From Fretibacter sp964410285 (GTDB lineage: Bacteria > Pseudomonadota > Alphaproteobacteria > Caulobacterales > Maricaulaceae), in NCBI GenBank assembly GCA_964410285.1, contig CAYPFR010000009.1:1-64000 (forward strand): a stretch of DNA of 64,000 nucleotides. Direction: 5' to 3'. Under the pieces are notes generated by a model. The model did not search any database. It was not told where the DNA came from and saw only the letters and a program-made list of their open reading frames with translations. Position 1 is the stretch's first letter, and every line of letters starts with the position of its first letter. This document shows positions 1 to 8,767 of the stretch, in pieces. The translations under genes and the position numbers were made by a program.

Positions 1-186
1 TTCCGCACCTTACCAGACGCCGTCCGAGGCAAAGACAAATGAAACACAAAAACGCCTTTAAATCAGGGAAGCTCAATGGGCCAGTCAAGGCATTGGCTCA
101 AGGGCGGGCTATACACGGCGCTGATTTTGCTTAACATAGCCGTATTCCTTAGGAGATAACTCCGCGAAAGAGAGACCGCTGGACCT

Positions 187-945
187 ATGCGATTTGCAGA
201 TAAAACCATCATTGTTACCGGGGGCGGACGGGGGATTGGCCGCGGTATTGCGAGCGCTTTTGCCGGCGAAGGTGCCACACTGATAATTTGCGGACGGCGC
301 GCGCCAGACGCAGGCTTGCCCGCTCGCAGCCATTTTATCTCCATTGATATTCGCACGCCAGAGGCACCGGAGCGGCTGACCGCCTTTGCCCTTGAAAAAA
401 CCGGACGCATTGACAGCCTGATTAATAATGCGGGCGGCGGCCCGCCCGTCGCGAGTAAAGACGCTAGCCCGGCGCTGACGGAAAAGGTCATTGCGCTAAA
501 TTTACTAGCTCCGATCAATCTCTCTCAAGCCGCCTACGGCCCGCTAAAAGACACAGGCGGTTCGATTATCAATATCTCTTCGGTCTCTGCGGTCCGCAGT
601 TCCCCGGGCTCTGTCGCTTATGGCGCGGCAAAGGCAGGGCTACTGAATTTGACGACGTCGCTGGCGATGGAATGGGCACCAGAAATTCGCGTGAATGCCA
701 TCATTGCGGGCTTGATCCAAACCGAAGCCAGCGCTGATCATTACGGCGGCGCGAGGGGCATGGCGCATCTAGCCGGCGCCTTGCCGATGAAACGCATGGG
801 CACGCCAGGCGATATAGCAAAGGCCTGCCTTTTCCTTGCGGACCCCGACAATAGCTACGTCTCGGGGGCCTGCCTTGAAGTTTACGGCGGCGGAGAACCG
901 CCCAGCTTCTTGAAAATTGCGCAAGAGGCTCAAAACCTTGGCTGA
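187..945 (+). CDS. SDR family NAD(P)-dependent oxidoreductase
   Basis: Classical short-chain dehydrogenase/reductase, about 252 residues, the normal family length. The N-terminal Rossmann motif TGGGRGIG (residues 11-18) binds the nucleotide, NNAGG follows near residue 80, and the catalytic YxxxK reads YGAAK, preceded by the serine-rich NISS stretch. The fold is certain; the substrate is not visible. It is the first gene of a same-strand run with a SnoaL-like protein and a second SDR, so the three probably act on one small organic substrate. The ATG at 187 has only a weak ribosome binding site. The 186 bases before it hold no convincing gene. Confidence 0.9.
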   Translation: MRFADKTIIVTGGGRGIGRGIASAFAGEGATLIICGRRAPDAGLPARSHFISIDIRTPEAPERLTAFALEKTGRIDSLINNAGGGPPVASKDASPALTEKVIALNLLAPINLSQAAYGPLKDTGGSIINISSVSAVRSSPGSVAYGAAKAGLLNLTTSLAMEWAPEIRVNAIIAGLIQTEASADHYGGARGMAHLAGALPMKRMGTPGDIAKACLFLADPDNSYVSGACLEVYGGGEPPSFLKIAQEAQNLG

Positions 946-1441
946 GTCGGATGGCAGGGGAGCCGCAGATGAGCTTGCGGTGCGAAATGTGATCGCGCTG
1001 TACGGTCTGGCTGCGGATTGCGGCGACATTGAAACCGCGCTGCGTTGTCATACCGAAGACGCCGTTTATATCGTAAGTAATCCAAAGGCGGGACGTAGCC
1101 CTGCTGAGATAGGCGCGCCAGAAGCAGACGATCTTGAGCTTAGCGGCCATGAGGCGATTGCGCAGATGCTTGGTTCACAGATGCACCAGTCCTTACTGCC
1201 CAATTGCGCCCATACGGTTGGGCCGCTAGTCGTGAAGGTCCAAGGCCGTGAGGCGCGCGTGCTCGGCTATTCTCGTGTTTACCACAAGCGGGACAATGGG
1301 CAGCCCGTTTTAATGCGCCTTGCCTTTAACCGTTGGGAGATGCGGTTGGAAGAGCGCTGGAAAATTTCGCGAAGAGAAAGCCGCGTTATGGGCGAAGAGG
1401 CGGCGCAAAATTTGCTCAAAGAAAGCTTAAGCGAATTTTGA
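938..1441 (+). CDS. SnoaL-like / NTF2-fold protein
   Basis: Roughly 165-residue protein with the cone-shaped NTF2/SnoaL-like pattern: an N-terminal helix (VRNVIALYGLAAD), then an acidic D-A-V strand and an aromatic C-terminal strand (RWEMRLEERWKISRRES). Members are small polyketide-cyclase-like, dehydratase-like or ring-hydroxylating-subunit-like enzymes, so the reaction cannot be named. There is no ATG in frame near the N-terminus. A TTG at 938 overlaps the upstream stop codon, and a TTG at 917 or a GTG at 980 are alternatives. The overlap with the upstream SDR suggests translational coupling. Confidence 0.7.
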   Translation: MAESDGRGAADELAVRNVIALYGLAADCGDIETALRCHTEDAVYIVSNPKAGRSPAEIGAPEADDLELSGHEAIAQMLGSQMHQSLLPNCAHTVGPLVVKVQGREARVLGYSRVYHKRDNGQPVLMRLAFNRWEMRLEERWKISRRESRVMGEEAAQNLLKESLSEF

Positions 1442-1471
1442 CCGCTGCTGCATTTGGAAAAGAGGATGAAT

Positions 1472-2224
1472 ATGCTTGAAGGTAAAGTGGCCCTGATTAC
1501 AGGAGGCGGACAAGGGGTCGGTCTCGGAATTGGCCTCGCCCTCGCTGATCAGGGTGCAAATGTCGCTCTCGCGGGCCGCACACTGGAGAAATGCGAAGCC
1601 GCAGCAAACACCCTGCGCCAGCGCGGGACACAGGCCCTTGCCCTTCGCTGCGATGTTAAGTCCAAAGAAGATCTTCAAAATGCAATCGACAAGACGATCG
1701 CAGATTTCGGGCGGCTAGATATTCTTGTCAATAATGCGCAAGAGGTCGCGCGCGGGCCTTTGCTTGAAATTTCGGACACGCAATTTTCAGGCAATTTTGA
1801 GAGCGGTCCGCTCGCCACATTTCGCTTGATGAAAATGGCCTATCCCCATTTGAAAGACAGCCGCGGAACGGTGATCAATTTGTGCAGTTCTGTCATGAAA
1901 CGCTGGGACGTGGGGACATATGGGGTCTACGCCGCTGTCAAAGCCGCCATTCAGCAGCTAACCCGCGCGGCGGCAAATGAATGGGGCAAGGACGGCATAC
2001 GTGTAAACGCCATTATGCCCCATGCCAAATCCCCTGCCCTGAAATGGTGGATCGAAAACAATCCCGAAGAAGCCGCCGAATTCCAAGCTAGTATCCCGCT
2101 CGGATATGTTGGGGAGTGCGAGGCCGATATTGGTGCTTTTGTCGCCATGATGTGCAGCGAAAACGCCCGTTATCTCTCGGGGCAAACAATCGCGCTGGAC
2201 GGCGGGCAGGCCTTTCTCGGGTAG
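1472..2224 (+). CDS. SDR family oxidoreductase
   Basis: Second short-chain dehydrogenase of the run, about 250 residues. It shows the Rossmann motif TGGGQGVG, an NNAQE variant of the usual NNAG motif, and the catalytic YAAVK (YxxxK) after an SS pair. The C-terminus ends in LSGQTIALDGG, the family's usual substrate-loop strand. I choose the ATG at 1472 because AGAGG lies six bases upstream; a TTG at 1454 and an ATG at 1466 lie further 5'. It follows the SnoaL-like gene by about 30 bases and is probably co-transcribed with it. Substrate unknown; the NNAQ change is mild and common in divergent SDRs. Confidence 0.88.
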   Translation: MLEGKVALITGGGQGVGLGIGLALADQGANVALAGRTLEKCEAAANTLRQRGTQALALRCDVKSKEDLQNAIDKTIADFGRLDILVNNAQEVARGPLLEISDTQFSGNFESGPLATFRLMKMAYPHLKDSRGTVINLCSSVMKRWDVGTYGVYAAVKAAIQQLTRAAANEWGKDGIRVNAIMPHAKSPALKWWIENNPEEAAEFQASIPLGYVGECEADIGAFVAMMCSENARYLSGQTIALDGGQAFLG

Positions 2225-2261
2225 AGCGCGCACTCGGCCATCACTTTGATAGGAATGAATA

Positions 2262-3488
2262 ATGCAGCTAATCTCTCGGCTTAGAAATATTGGCCCCGGC
2301 GCTTTGGTGGCGGCCGCTTTTATCGGCCCGGGCACGGTAACGGCCTGTACGCTGGCAGGTGCAAATTACGGCTATGCGCTGCTATGGGCGTTATTATTTG
2401 CGACCTTTGCAACAATTATTCTCCAAGAAATGTCTGCCCGGCTTGGCCTTGTCACGCAAAAGGGATTAGGCGAAAATCTACGCGGCTTACTCACAAATTC
2501 CATCTTTAAATGGCCGCTCATTTTATTGATTATGGCCGCGCTTTACATGGGAAATGCGGCCTATGAGGCAGGAAATCTCTCAGGCGCGGCACTCGGTATT
2601 CAGGCCATTACCGGCGAGACGCAATTGGTTTACCGGCTGTCTGTCGGGATTATTTCCCTCCTCGCCGCGCTATTGCTCTGGCGCGGGTCCTATCGGCATA
2701 TTGAGAAAGCCCTGATCGTCCTTGTGATGCTGATGGCCCTCGCCTTTATCGGAACATTTACCGCGGTGGGTCCAGATATGCGTGCACTTCTCAAGGGGCT
2801 CGCGACCCCGAGCATCCCGAAGGGTAGCCTGATGACGGTGATCGCGCTAATCGGTACAACGGTGGTGCCCTATAATCTTTTCCTCCACGCTTCGGCCGTA
2901 AAAACAAAATGGACAGGCGGTGCGGCTGACCTGCCTGCGGCGCGCGCGGATACGGCCGCAGCTATTGGGCTTGGCGGATTGCTCACGATCTTCATTGCGT
3001 CGACAGCGGCAGCGAGCTTTTTTGGTAGCGGCATTGCCATTAACGGGGCGGGTGATATGGCCAAGCAGCTAGAGCCTCTCTTTGGCTCTTTCTCGAAATT
3101 TATGCTCGGCATTGGCCTATTCGCGGCTGGGCTTAGTAGCTCAGTCACCGCGCCGCTCGCCACAGCCTTTGCGGTGACGGAAATTCTGGGCCTTGAGAGC
3201 AAAACGAAGTCCCGCGCCTTTAGAGGCATTGCAATAAGCGTTATTACCATAGGCGCGGCGCTTGCGCTTACGGGTATTAAGCCAATCACGATCATTCTGT
3301 CCGCACAATTTGCCAACGGATTACTCCTGCCAATTATTGCAATCTTCCTCTTGGTGACGATGAATAAAAAAGGTCTGCTTGGCGCTTATGCCAATGGCCG
3401 GATTGGCAATATTCTTGGTTTTGGGGTGGTTCTGATTACCGCTTTACTGGGGATGCGCCTCATTCTTAAAGCCGCCGGCGTGATTTAG
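2262..3488 (+). CDS. Divergent Nramp-family (SLC11-like) transporter
   Basis: Polytopic inner-membrane protein of 408 residues with about eleven hydrophobic segments and the LeuT-fold signature of Nramp proteins (the AGANYGYALLW block after TM1, and GTTVVPYNLFLH in TM6). In canonical Nramps, TM1 carries DPGN and TM6 carries MPH, which bind Mn2+/Fe2+. Here they read GPGT and VPY, so Asp, Asn, Met and His are all replaced. A conventional transition-metal substrate is therefore doubtful. The gene sits 37 bases after an SDR, and a second divergent paralogue lies at 5243. Family membership is secure; substrate is unknown and could be another cation or an organic solute. Confidence 0.85.
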   Translation: MQLISRLRNIGPGALVAAAFIGPGTVTACTLAGANYGYALLWALLFATFATIILQEMSARLGLVTQKGLGENLRGLLTNSIFKWPLILLIMAALYMGNAAYEAGNLSGAALGIQAITGETQLVYRLSVGIISLLAALLLWRGSYRHIEKALIVLVMLMALAFIGTFTAVGPDMRALLKGLATPSIPKGSLMTVIALIGTTVVPYNLFLHASAVKTKWTGGAADLPAARADTAAAIGLGGLLTIFIASTAAASFFGSGIAINGAGDMAKQLEPLFGSFSKFMLGIGLFAAGLSSSVTAPLATAFAVTEILGLESKTKSRAFRGIAISVITIGAALALTGIKPITIILSAQFANGLLLPIIAIFLLVTMNKKGLLGAYANGRIGNILGFGVVLITALLGMRLILKAAGVI

Positions 3489-3562
3489 GCCCGCGCGCGA
3501 GGTTCCAGCCACCTAGAGCGTGAAAACGTGGGCGCTCATTGCAAAACCGAGATAGTCCCTCA

Positions 3563-3904
3563 TCAGATCAGCCTTGATCCATTGGGCACGGCGCGATCCG
3601 GGCTGATTAAAACAATGCCGCCTTCCGCATCTGAAAAGCCAAGAGTCAAAACCTCTGACATAAATGTCGCGATCTGGCGTTTGGGGAAATTGACCACCGC
3701 CGCGACCTGTTTGCCGATCAGAGTGTCAGGCGCGTAATGCGCCGTAATCTGCGCCGAGGAGGATTTCACCCCAATCTCCGGCCCAAAATCAATTTTCAGC
3801 CGATAGGCTGGCTTTCGCGCCTTTGGAAAGTCCTGCGCTTCAATAACCGTACCTACGCGGATATCAATCTGAAGAAAGGTATCTATATCAGTATTGGGGG
3901 TCAT
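3563..3904 (-). CDS. csaA: CsaA-type tRNA-binding-domain chaperone
   Basis: A 113-residue single-domain protein of the tRNA_bind OB fold. It matches CsaA closely in length and motifs: DIRVGTVIEAQ near residue 14, ARKPAYRLKIDFG, SSAQIT, VVNFPKRQIATFMSEVL and the C-terminal PNGSRLI. CsaA homologues form homodimers and are described as export-related chaperones in Bacillus; in proteobacteria the role is less clear. It is the only minus-strand gene in the first 15 kb. It is divergent from the aminotransferase gene and convergent with the Nramp gene, so it is an independent transcription unit. Confidence 0.92.
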   Translation of the reverse strand: MTPNTDIDTFLQIDIRVGTVIEAQDFPKARKPAYRLKIDFGPEIGVKSSSAQITAHYAPDTLIGKQVAAVVNFPKRQIATFMSEVLTLGFSDAEGGIVLISPDRAVPNGSRLI

Positions 3905-4014
3905 GTTGGCTCCTTAAAGACAGCTTATGCCTTACAAACATAGCCGCAAGCAAGCCTTCCCACCGCCAGGTATTTTTCATATACACATTTCACTTTGCCT
4001 GTTACTCAGCGAGA

Positions 4015-5151
4015 ATGCGGAATTTTGCCTTAGAGACATATTTCTCCAAATGGGAGTTCAGCGCGCGCCATCATATGACGGCGTCTGACGCTCAGTCTAT
4101 GACGATAAGTGAACTGTTGGACATGGCACAATTGCCCCGCGACACCCTGCAAACGCTTCATTTGGGATATACAGAGACATGGGGCGCGCCGGATTTAAGG
4201 GAGGCTATTTCCGAGACTTACGCCCATATGGGCCCAGAGAACATCTTGTGTTTCGCAGGCGCGGAGGAAGGCGTCTATGCCGCAATGCGGGTCCTGCTAA
4301 GCCCGCAAGATCACGCCATTGTTGTGGTTCCCAATTACCAAGCCGCGGAAACCTTGCCGCTCGAAATTTGTGCGGTTACAGGCGTTTTGCTTGCGGCAGA
4401 TGACGGCTGGTCTCTTAACCTTGAGGATGTACGCGCGGCGATTAAGCCAAACACAAAGCTAATCTCCGTTTGCTTTCCCAATAATCCCACTGGAAAGATT
4501 ATTCCCGCAGATGACTATCGAGAGCTCATAGAGCTTTGCCGCGCTCACGATCTTTATCTCTTTAGCGATGAGGTTTACCGCCGACTGGAACTTGACGAGA
4601 CCAAACGCATAGATCAGGCGGCGGACGCCTATGAAAAGGGGATCTCACTGAATGTCATGTCAAAGGCCTATGGCTTGCCCGGCCTGCGCATAGGATGGAT
4701 TGCCGCGCAAGACAAAACGCTATTGCAAAAGCTTGAGCGCTATAAACATTATCTCTCGATTTGTAATTCCGCTCCCAGCGAACGTTTAGCTGTGATCGCC
4801 CTTGGCGCCGCTGAAAAAATCCTGTCGAAAAATCGGGCCTTGATGACGCGTAATCTCGTAAAGTTAGATAGTTTTTTCGCCGATTACCCCGATTTATTTG
4901 ACTGGTCCCATCCCGATGGCGGCTGTATCGCCTACCCGAAATATAAGGGCGTGGGCGGGGTCAACGCCTTTTGCGAGGCGCTGGTAGAAGAAAACGGTGT
5001 CTTGCTCCTGCCCGCCACTATCTACCGCTCGGAGCTTATGGAAACTCCGGTAAATCATTTCAGGATCGGCTTTGGCCGTGCCAATATGGACGCAGGCCTT
5101 AGCGCGTTTCGTGCCTTCATGGACCGCAAATACTCTGCGTTGACGCCGTAA
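4015..5151 (+). CDS. PLP-dependent aminotransferase, class I/II fold
   Basis: Fold-type I aminotransferase of 378 residues. Visible motifs are the NNPTG loop, SDEVYRR (Asp that pairs with the pyridine nitrogen, Tyr), and the PLP lysine in MSKAYGLPGLRIGW, with GFGRAN near the C-terminus contributing the carboxylate-binding Arg. Length is typical. It is followed after about 90 bases by a second Nramp-like gene and then an AGE epimerase, so it may process an amino compound imported or exported by that transporter. The amino donor and acceptor cannot be read from the sequence. Confidence 0.9.
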   Translation: MRNFALETYFSKWEFSARHHMTASDAQSMTISELLDMAQLPRDTLQTLHLGYTETWGAPDLREAISETYAHMGPENILCFAGAEEGVYAAMRVLLSPQDHAIVVVPNYQAAETLPLEICAVTGVLLAADDGWSLNLEDVRAAIKPNTKLISVCFPNNPTGKIIPADDYRELIELCRAHDLYLFSDEVYRRLELDETKRIDQAADAYEKGISLNVMSKAYGLPGLRIGWIAAQDKTLLQKLERYKHYLSICNSAPSERLAVIALGAAEKILSKNRALMTRNLVKLDSFFADYPDLFDWSHPDGGCIAYPKYKGVGGVNAFCEALVEENGVLLLPATIYRSELMETPVNHFRIGFGRANMDAGLSAFRAFMDRKYSALTP

Positions 5152-5242
5152 TGCAGATGTTTCGGCATGAGAACATCAATTTGGAGTATTCCATAATGAA
5201 GGGCATTGACGCCTTCACCGCTAAAAACGAAAAGGCGCTCGC

Positions 5243-6520
5243 ATGAGAGAAAATTCACCCGAACATCTTAGGCCCAAGAGTAAATTCGCCAAAGCTTTGG
5301 CGTTGTTTTTGCCGGGTATATTTTTGCTCGGATTCAATCTTGGAACGGGCAGTGTTACCGCCATGGCAAAAGCCGGCGCAGAATATGGTATGACCTTGCT
5401 GTGGACGATTGTGGCGTCTTGTCTCTGCACTTATTTCATGATCAATCTTTATGGCCGCTACACACTGGTGACCGGAGAGACGGCGCTTCAAGCTTTTAAG
5501 AGGCACATTCATCCAGCGGTTGGTCTGTATTTTATTGCAGCTCTGACTTTGGGCGTCGCGGGCAGCGTGATGGGGGTGATGGGTATTGTCGCTGACATTT
5601 GCTTTGAATGGTCAAAGACCCTGATTGACGGCGGAATTGCCCCAATTTGGTTCGCGGCATTTTTCTCAATTCTGGTCTTTTTTATATTTTGGAATGGAAA
5701 GACAGAATTTTTTGAACGCAGCCTTGCCGTAATCGTTGCCATCATGTCAGCTTGCTTTTTGATCAATTTTTTCATCATGATGCCGCCCCCCGTAGACATG
5801 CTTGAAGGGCTGCTCCCTCGCGTTCCAGATATCAAACCGGCAACAGGCGCCAGCCCGCTGCTAGTGATCGCCTCCATGGTAGGCACGACTGTCTTCTCGG
5901 GATTATTTATTATCCGTACAACCCTTGTTAAAGAGGCGGGGTGGACGCTTGCTGATGCGCGCACACAGCGAAATGATGCTATGTTCGCCGTTATCATGAT
6001 GTTTTTCATTAGTGCATCTATCATGGCCGCGGCGGCAGGGACGCTCTATGCCGAAGGTCTCGGCCTATCCAAAGCCTCCCAAATGATCAGTCTTTTAGAG
6101 CCCCTCGCCGGCCCAATGGCAACGGCACTCTTTGCCACAGGCATTATCGCCGCAGGCGTCTCTTCACAGTTTCCAAATGTGCTCATGTTGCCGTGGTTAC
6201 TGTGTGATTACAATGAAACCAAACGCGATATGACTATGCCCAAATACCGCCTCATGGTCTTCGTCATAAGCTTACTTGGCCTCGTCGTTCCGCTGTTTGG
6301 CGCGCGCCCCGTTTTGGTTATGATCGTCTCGCAAGCCTTTAACGCCGTCATATTACCCCTCACAGTCGCTTGTATATTTTATCTTGCGAACCGCAAAGAT
6401 TTGATGGGCGCGCATAAAAACAAAACGCTCGCCAATATAATTCTCACCGCTATTTTATTGTTCTCACTCTTTACCTCTTTCATTGCGTTGAAAGGTGTCT
6501 TGCAGTTGGTGTCTGCCTAG
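5243..6520 (+). CDS. Second divergent Nramp-like transporter
   Basis: 425-residue polytopic membrane protein homologous to the gene at 2262 but clearly diverged. TM1 reads LGTGSVTAMAKAGAEYGMTLLW, where canonical Nramps have DPGN; TM6 reads GTTVFSGLF, where they have MPH. Both metal-coordinating motifs are gone, so Mn/Fe import is unlikely. The start ATG at 5243 follows the aminotransferase stop by about 90 bases. The downstream AGE-epimerase gene starts four bases after this stop codon, a strong sign of co-translation. The pair of paralogues flanking the aminotransferase may handle related substrates. Confidence 0.82.
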   Translation: MRENSPEHLRPKSKFAKALALFLPGIFLLGFNLGTGSVTAMAKAGAEYGMTLLWTIVASCLCTYFMINLYGRYTLVTGETALQAFKRHIHPAVGLYFIAALTLGVAGSVMGVMGIVADICFEWSKTLIDGGIAPIWFAAFFSILVFFIFWNGKTEFFERSLAVIVAIMSACFLINFFIMMPPPVDMLEGLLPRVPDIKPATGASPLLVIASMVGTTVFSGLFIIRTTLVKEAGWTLADARTQRNDAMFAVIMMFFISASIMAAAAGTLYAEGLGLSKASQMISLLEPLAGPMATALFATGIIAAGVSSQFPNVLMLPWLLCDYNETKRDMTMPKYRLMVFVISLLGLVVPLFGARPVLVMIVSQAFNAVILPLTVACIFYLANRKDLMGAHKNKTLANIILTAILLFSLFTSFIALKGVLQLVSA

Positions 6521-6524
6521 ACCC

Positions 6525-7724
6525 ATGCCGCATACCTACCCCAATTTCGAAAGCCCGGATTTTTTAGAGGCCCATGTTAAATCAATCCTGACGTTTTATG
6601 ATCCTCGCGTTTTCGCGCCTGAAGGAGGATTTTACGGCTGCTTTCTTGACAATGGAGACTGCTATGACCCGCACGCACGTCAACTTGTGGCCTCTTGCAG
6701 ATATGTCGTTAATTACGCGACGGCCTTTCGTCTTTACGGGCAAGAAAAACATTTGAACTGGGCTAAGTGGGGTCTTGATTATCTTCAAACGCGCCACAAA
6801 CAAGCCAACGGCGCATACGCTTGGCAGGTTGAAAAAGACGTGGTCACAGATCGCCGCATTATGGCCTATGGCCACGCCTTTGTGCTTTTGGCCGCGGCGG
6901 CCTGCCTGCGCGCTGGTATAAAGACTGCTACAAAAATTATGCATGAGACTTTCGCTTTTTTGGAATCTTATTTTTGGGATGAATCGGCAGGCCTATATGG
7001 TGATGAGCGCGACGAAAGCCTTGAAAGACTGTCTCCTTACCGCGGACAAAATGCAAATATGCATATGTGCGAAGCTTTGCTGGCGGCATGGCAGGCGAGC
7101 GGGGATATCCGATTTTTAGATCGCGCCGAACAGCTCGCAGAGCGCTTTGCCTTTGAACTCGCCAAACAAGCCGGCGGGCAGATATGGGAGCATTATGACG
7201 CAAATTGGACCGTGGATATGAATTTCAATATTGATAAGCCCAATGATCGTTATAGGCCGTGGGGCTTCCAACCCGGCCATCAAACAGAATGGGCGAAACT
7301 TCTTCTTATTTTGAACGGCGAACGGCCGGATGACAAATGGGTGTCCAAGGCTAAACAGCTTTATGATCAAGCCCTGAAAACGGGATGGGACGCAGAACAC
7401 GGCGGACTTGTTTACGGCGTGGCCCCCGGCGGAGCGGTCTGCGCCAGTGAAAAGCACTTCTGGGTTCAGTCTGAAAGCTTTGCGGCCGCTTGGCGCCTTT
7501 ACTGCGACACAGGCGAACAAAAATATAAGGACGACTATAACCGGATTTGGATGTGGAGTTGGGACCACATGGTCGACCACAAATTTGGCGCGTGGTTCCG
7601 CGTCCGGCACCGAAACGGCGCGCCCATTGATAATAAAAAGTCACCTCTTGGTAAAACCGACTATCACACAATGGGGGCGTGTTGGGATGTGCTTAGTCTT
7701 CGGGGCAAGGCGAATGATAGATAA
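6525..7724 (+). CDS. AGE family sugar epimerase/isomerase
   Basis: About 399 residues with the (alpha/alpha)6-barrel pattern of N-acyl-glucosamine 2-epimerase, mannose isomerase and YihS-like proteins. Recognisable blocks are an early GGFYGCFLD, RIMAYGHAFVLLA, the central WGFQPGHQTEWAKLLL with its conserved His, and QSESFAAAWRLY near the C-terminus. The family isomerises aldoses and ketoses or epimerises amino sugars at C2. I choose the ATG at 6525 rather than the in-frame GTG at 6495, because the GTG would overlap the transporter. Its tight coupling to the Nramp-like gene suggests a shared sugar or amino-sugar pathway; the substrate is unknown. Confidence 0.88.
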   Translation: MPHTYPNFESPDFLEAHVKSILTFYDPRVFAPEGGFYGCFLDNGDCYDPHARQLVASCRYVVNYATAFRLYGQEKHLNWAKWGLDYLQTRHKQANGAYAWQVEKDVVTDRRIMAYGHAFVLLAAAACLRAGIKTATKIMHETFAFLESYFWDESAGLYGDERDESLERLSPYRGQNANMHMCEALLAAWQASGDIRFLDRAEQLAERFAFELAKQAGGQIWEHYDANWTVDMNFNIDKPNDRYRPWGFQPGHQTEWAKLLLILNGERPDDKWVSKAKQLYDQALKTGWDAEHGGLVYGVAPGGAVCASEKHFWVQSESFAAAWRLYCDTGEQKYKDDYNRIWMWSWDHMVDHKFGAWFRVRHRNGAPIDNKKSPLGKTDYHTMGACWDVLSLRGKANDR

Positions 7725-7846
7725 TCTCGTCTAAGTTCTTAAGTTTAAAATTCCAGTTGACGGTAGGGGGGCGCGTCACTACTAATGAACCGTGCATTCA
7801 TTTTTTCACCTCACGCGTGAGAAATATTTGAATTACGGGGCCTATA

Positions 7847-8050
7847 ATGCGTATATTTCTTTTTTTTGTCATTATGTTTCTGCTGATCCCGGAAACCGCT
7901 CATGCCTATATTGATCCGGGCTCTGGCAGCGCAATCATGTCAGCGATAATAGGATTCTTTGTTGTCATCGGCCTGACCATAAAATCATTCTGGTACAAAA
8001 TTTCATCGATCTTCACGGGTGGCTCCAAAGACGAGTCTCAAGACCTGTAA
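7847..8050 (+). CDS. Small YIDPGSG-motif membrane protein
   Basis: 67-residue protein with an N-terminal signal-like segment ending in AHA, immediately followed by YIDPGSGSAIMS, then one strong transmembrane helix and a short polar tail. I recognise YIDPGSGS-type small proteins as recurrent companions of surface-polysaccharide gene sets, but their function is unknown to me. It opens the envelope cluster that runs to 15648, 63 bases ahead of the methyltransferase. The 122 bases upstream have no gene and probably hold the cluster promoter. It could be a small assembly subunit for the enzymes downstream; that is inference. Confidence 0.75.
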   Translation: MRIFLFFVIMFLLIPETAHAYIDPGSGSAIMSAIIGFFVVIGLTIKSFWYKISSIFTGGSKDESQDL

Positions 8051-8113
8051 TTCCAAGCGCAAGGTGAGCGGCCTTTAGCGATCCAATTTTCCCGAACGGC
8101 GAAAGAAAAAGTC

Positions 8114-8767
8114 ATGAATCATGATGTAAACTCCAATCGCGAATATTGGGAAAATTTCTATAAACAGAATGCGCTTTCGGTCCCGTCACAATTTTGTGCA
8201 CTGGTCGCGACAGAAATTCCCAAGGAAAGCTGTCTTGTAGAACTCGGCTGCGGAAACGGTCGGGATTCGCTCTATTTCGCAAGTCGTCAACAGCCTGTTT
8301 GCGCTGTCGATCTTTCTTCTGAAGCCGTAAAGTCTTGCAGCGCCGCAGCCCAAAAAATGGGACTCAATGCAGCCCAATTTATGCAGGCGGACCTCTCTGA
8401 TTTCAAAGACCTAGAGCGATTATTCGGCGCTGCGCGGGCCGTAACCAAAACCAATGCAGTTGTGTGCTATTCAAGATTTGTGATGCATTCCATAAACGAA
8501 GATCAGGAAGAGCTATTTCTCACCAGCCTCGGCAAACTTATGAGGACAGGGGAGAAAATTTACTTCGAATTCAGATCCAAGGAAGATGCGGATTTGGCGA
8601 AAACTTTTGGCGGTCATTACCGGCGGTTTGTTGATACAGACGCTTTCATTGACGCTCAAACACGTCGGCACGGATTTAAATTGGAATACGCCAGAACTGG
8701 GCGCGGAATGGCAAAGTATAAATCAGAAGACCCCTATGTGAGCCGCCTCATTTTCGAGAAAATTTGA
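8114..8767 (+). CDS. Class I SAM-dependent methyltransferase
   Basis: 217-residue soluble protein. Motif I is VELGCGNGRDSLYFA (residues about 38-52), followed by an acidic strand end (AVDLSSEAV) and an ADLSDF block, the standard layout of Rossmann-fold SAM methyltransferases. The N-terminal NREYWENFYKQN resembles small methyltransferases that act on sugars or small acids. Its stop overlaps the start of the glycerophosphotransferase gene, so the two are translationally coupled. That suggests it methylates part of the polymer or lipid head group made by this cluster. Target not determinable. Confidence 0.85.
   Translation: MNHDVNSNREYWENFYKQNALSVPSQFCALVATEIPKESCLVELGCGNGRDSLYFASRQQPVCAVDLSSEAVKSCSAAAQKMGLNAAQFMQADLSDFKDLERLFGAARAVTKTNAVVCYSRFVMHSINEDQEELFLTSLGKLMRTGEKIYFEFRSKEDADLAKTFGGHYRRFVDTDAFIDAQTRRHGFKLEYARTGRGMAKYKSEDPYVSRLIFEKI

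Noticed and set aside
701..1150. 149-codon minus-strand frame over the SDR and SnoaL-like genes
   Set aside because: It overlaps two genes with clear family motifs and has Arg/Ser-rich composition typical of antisense translation.
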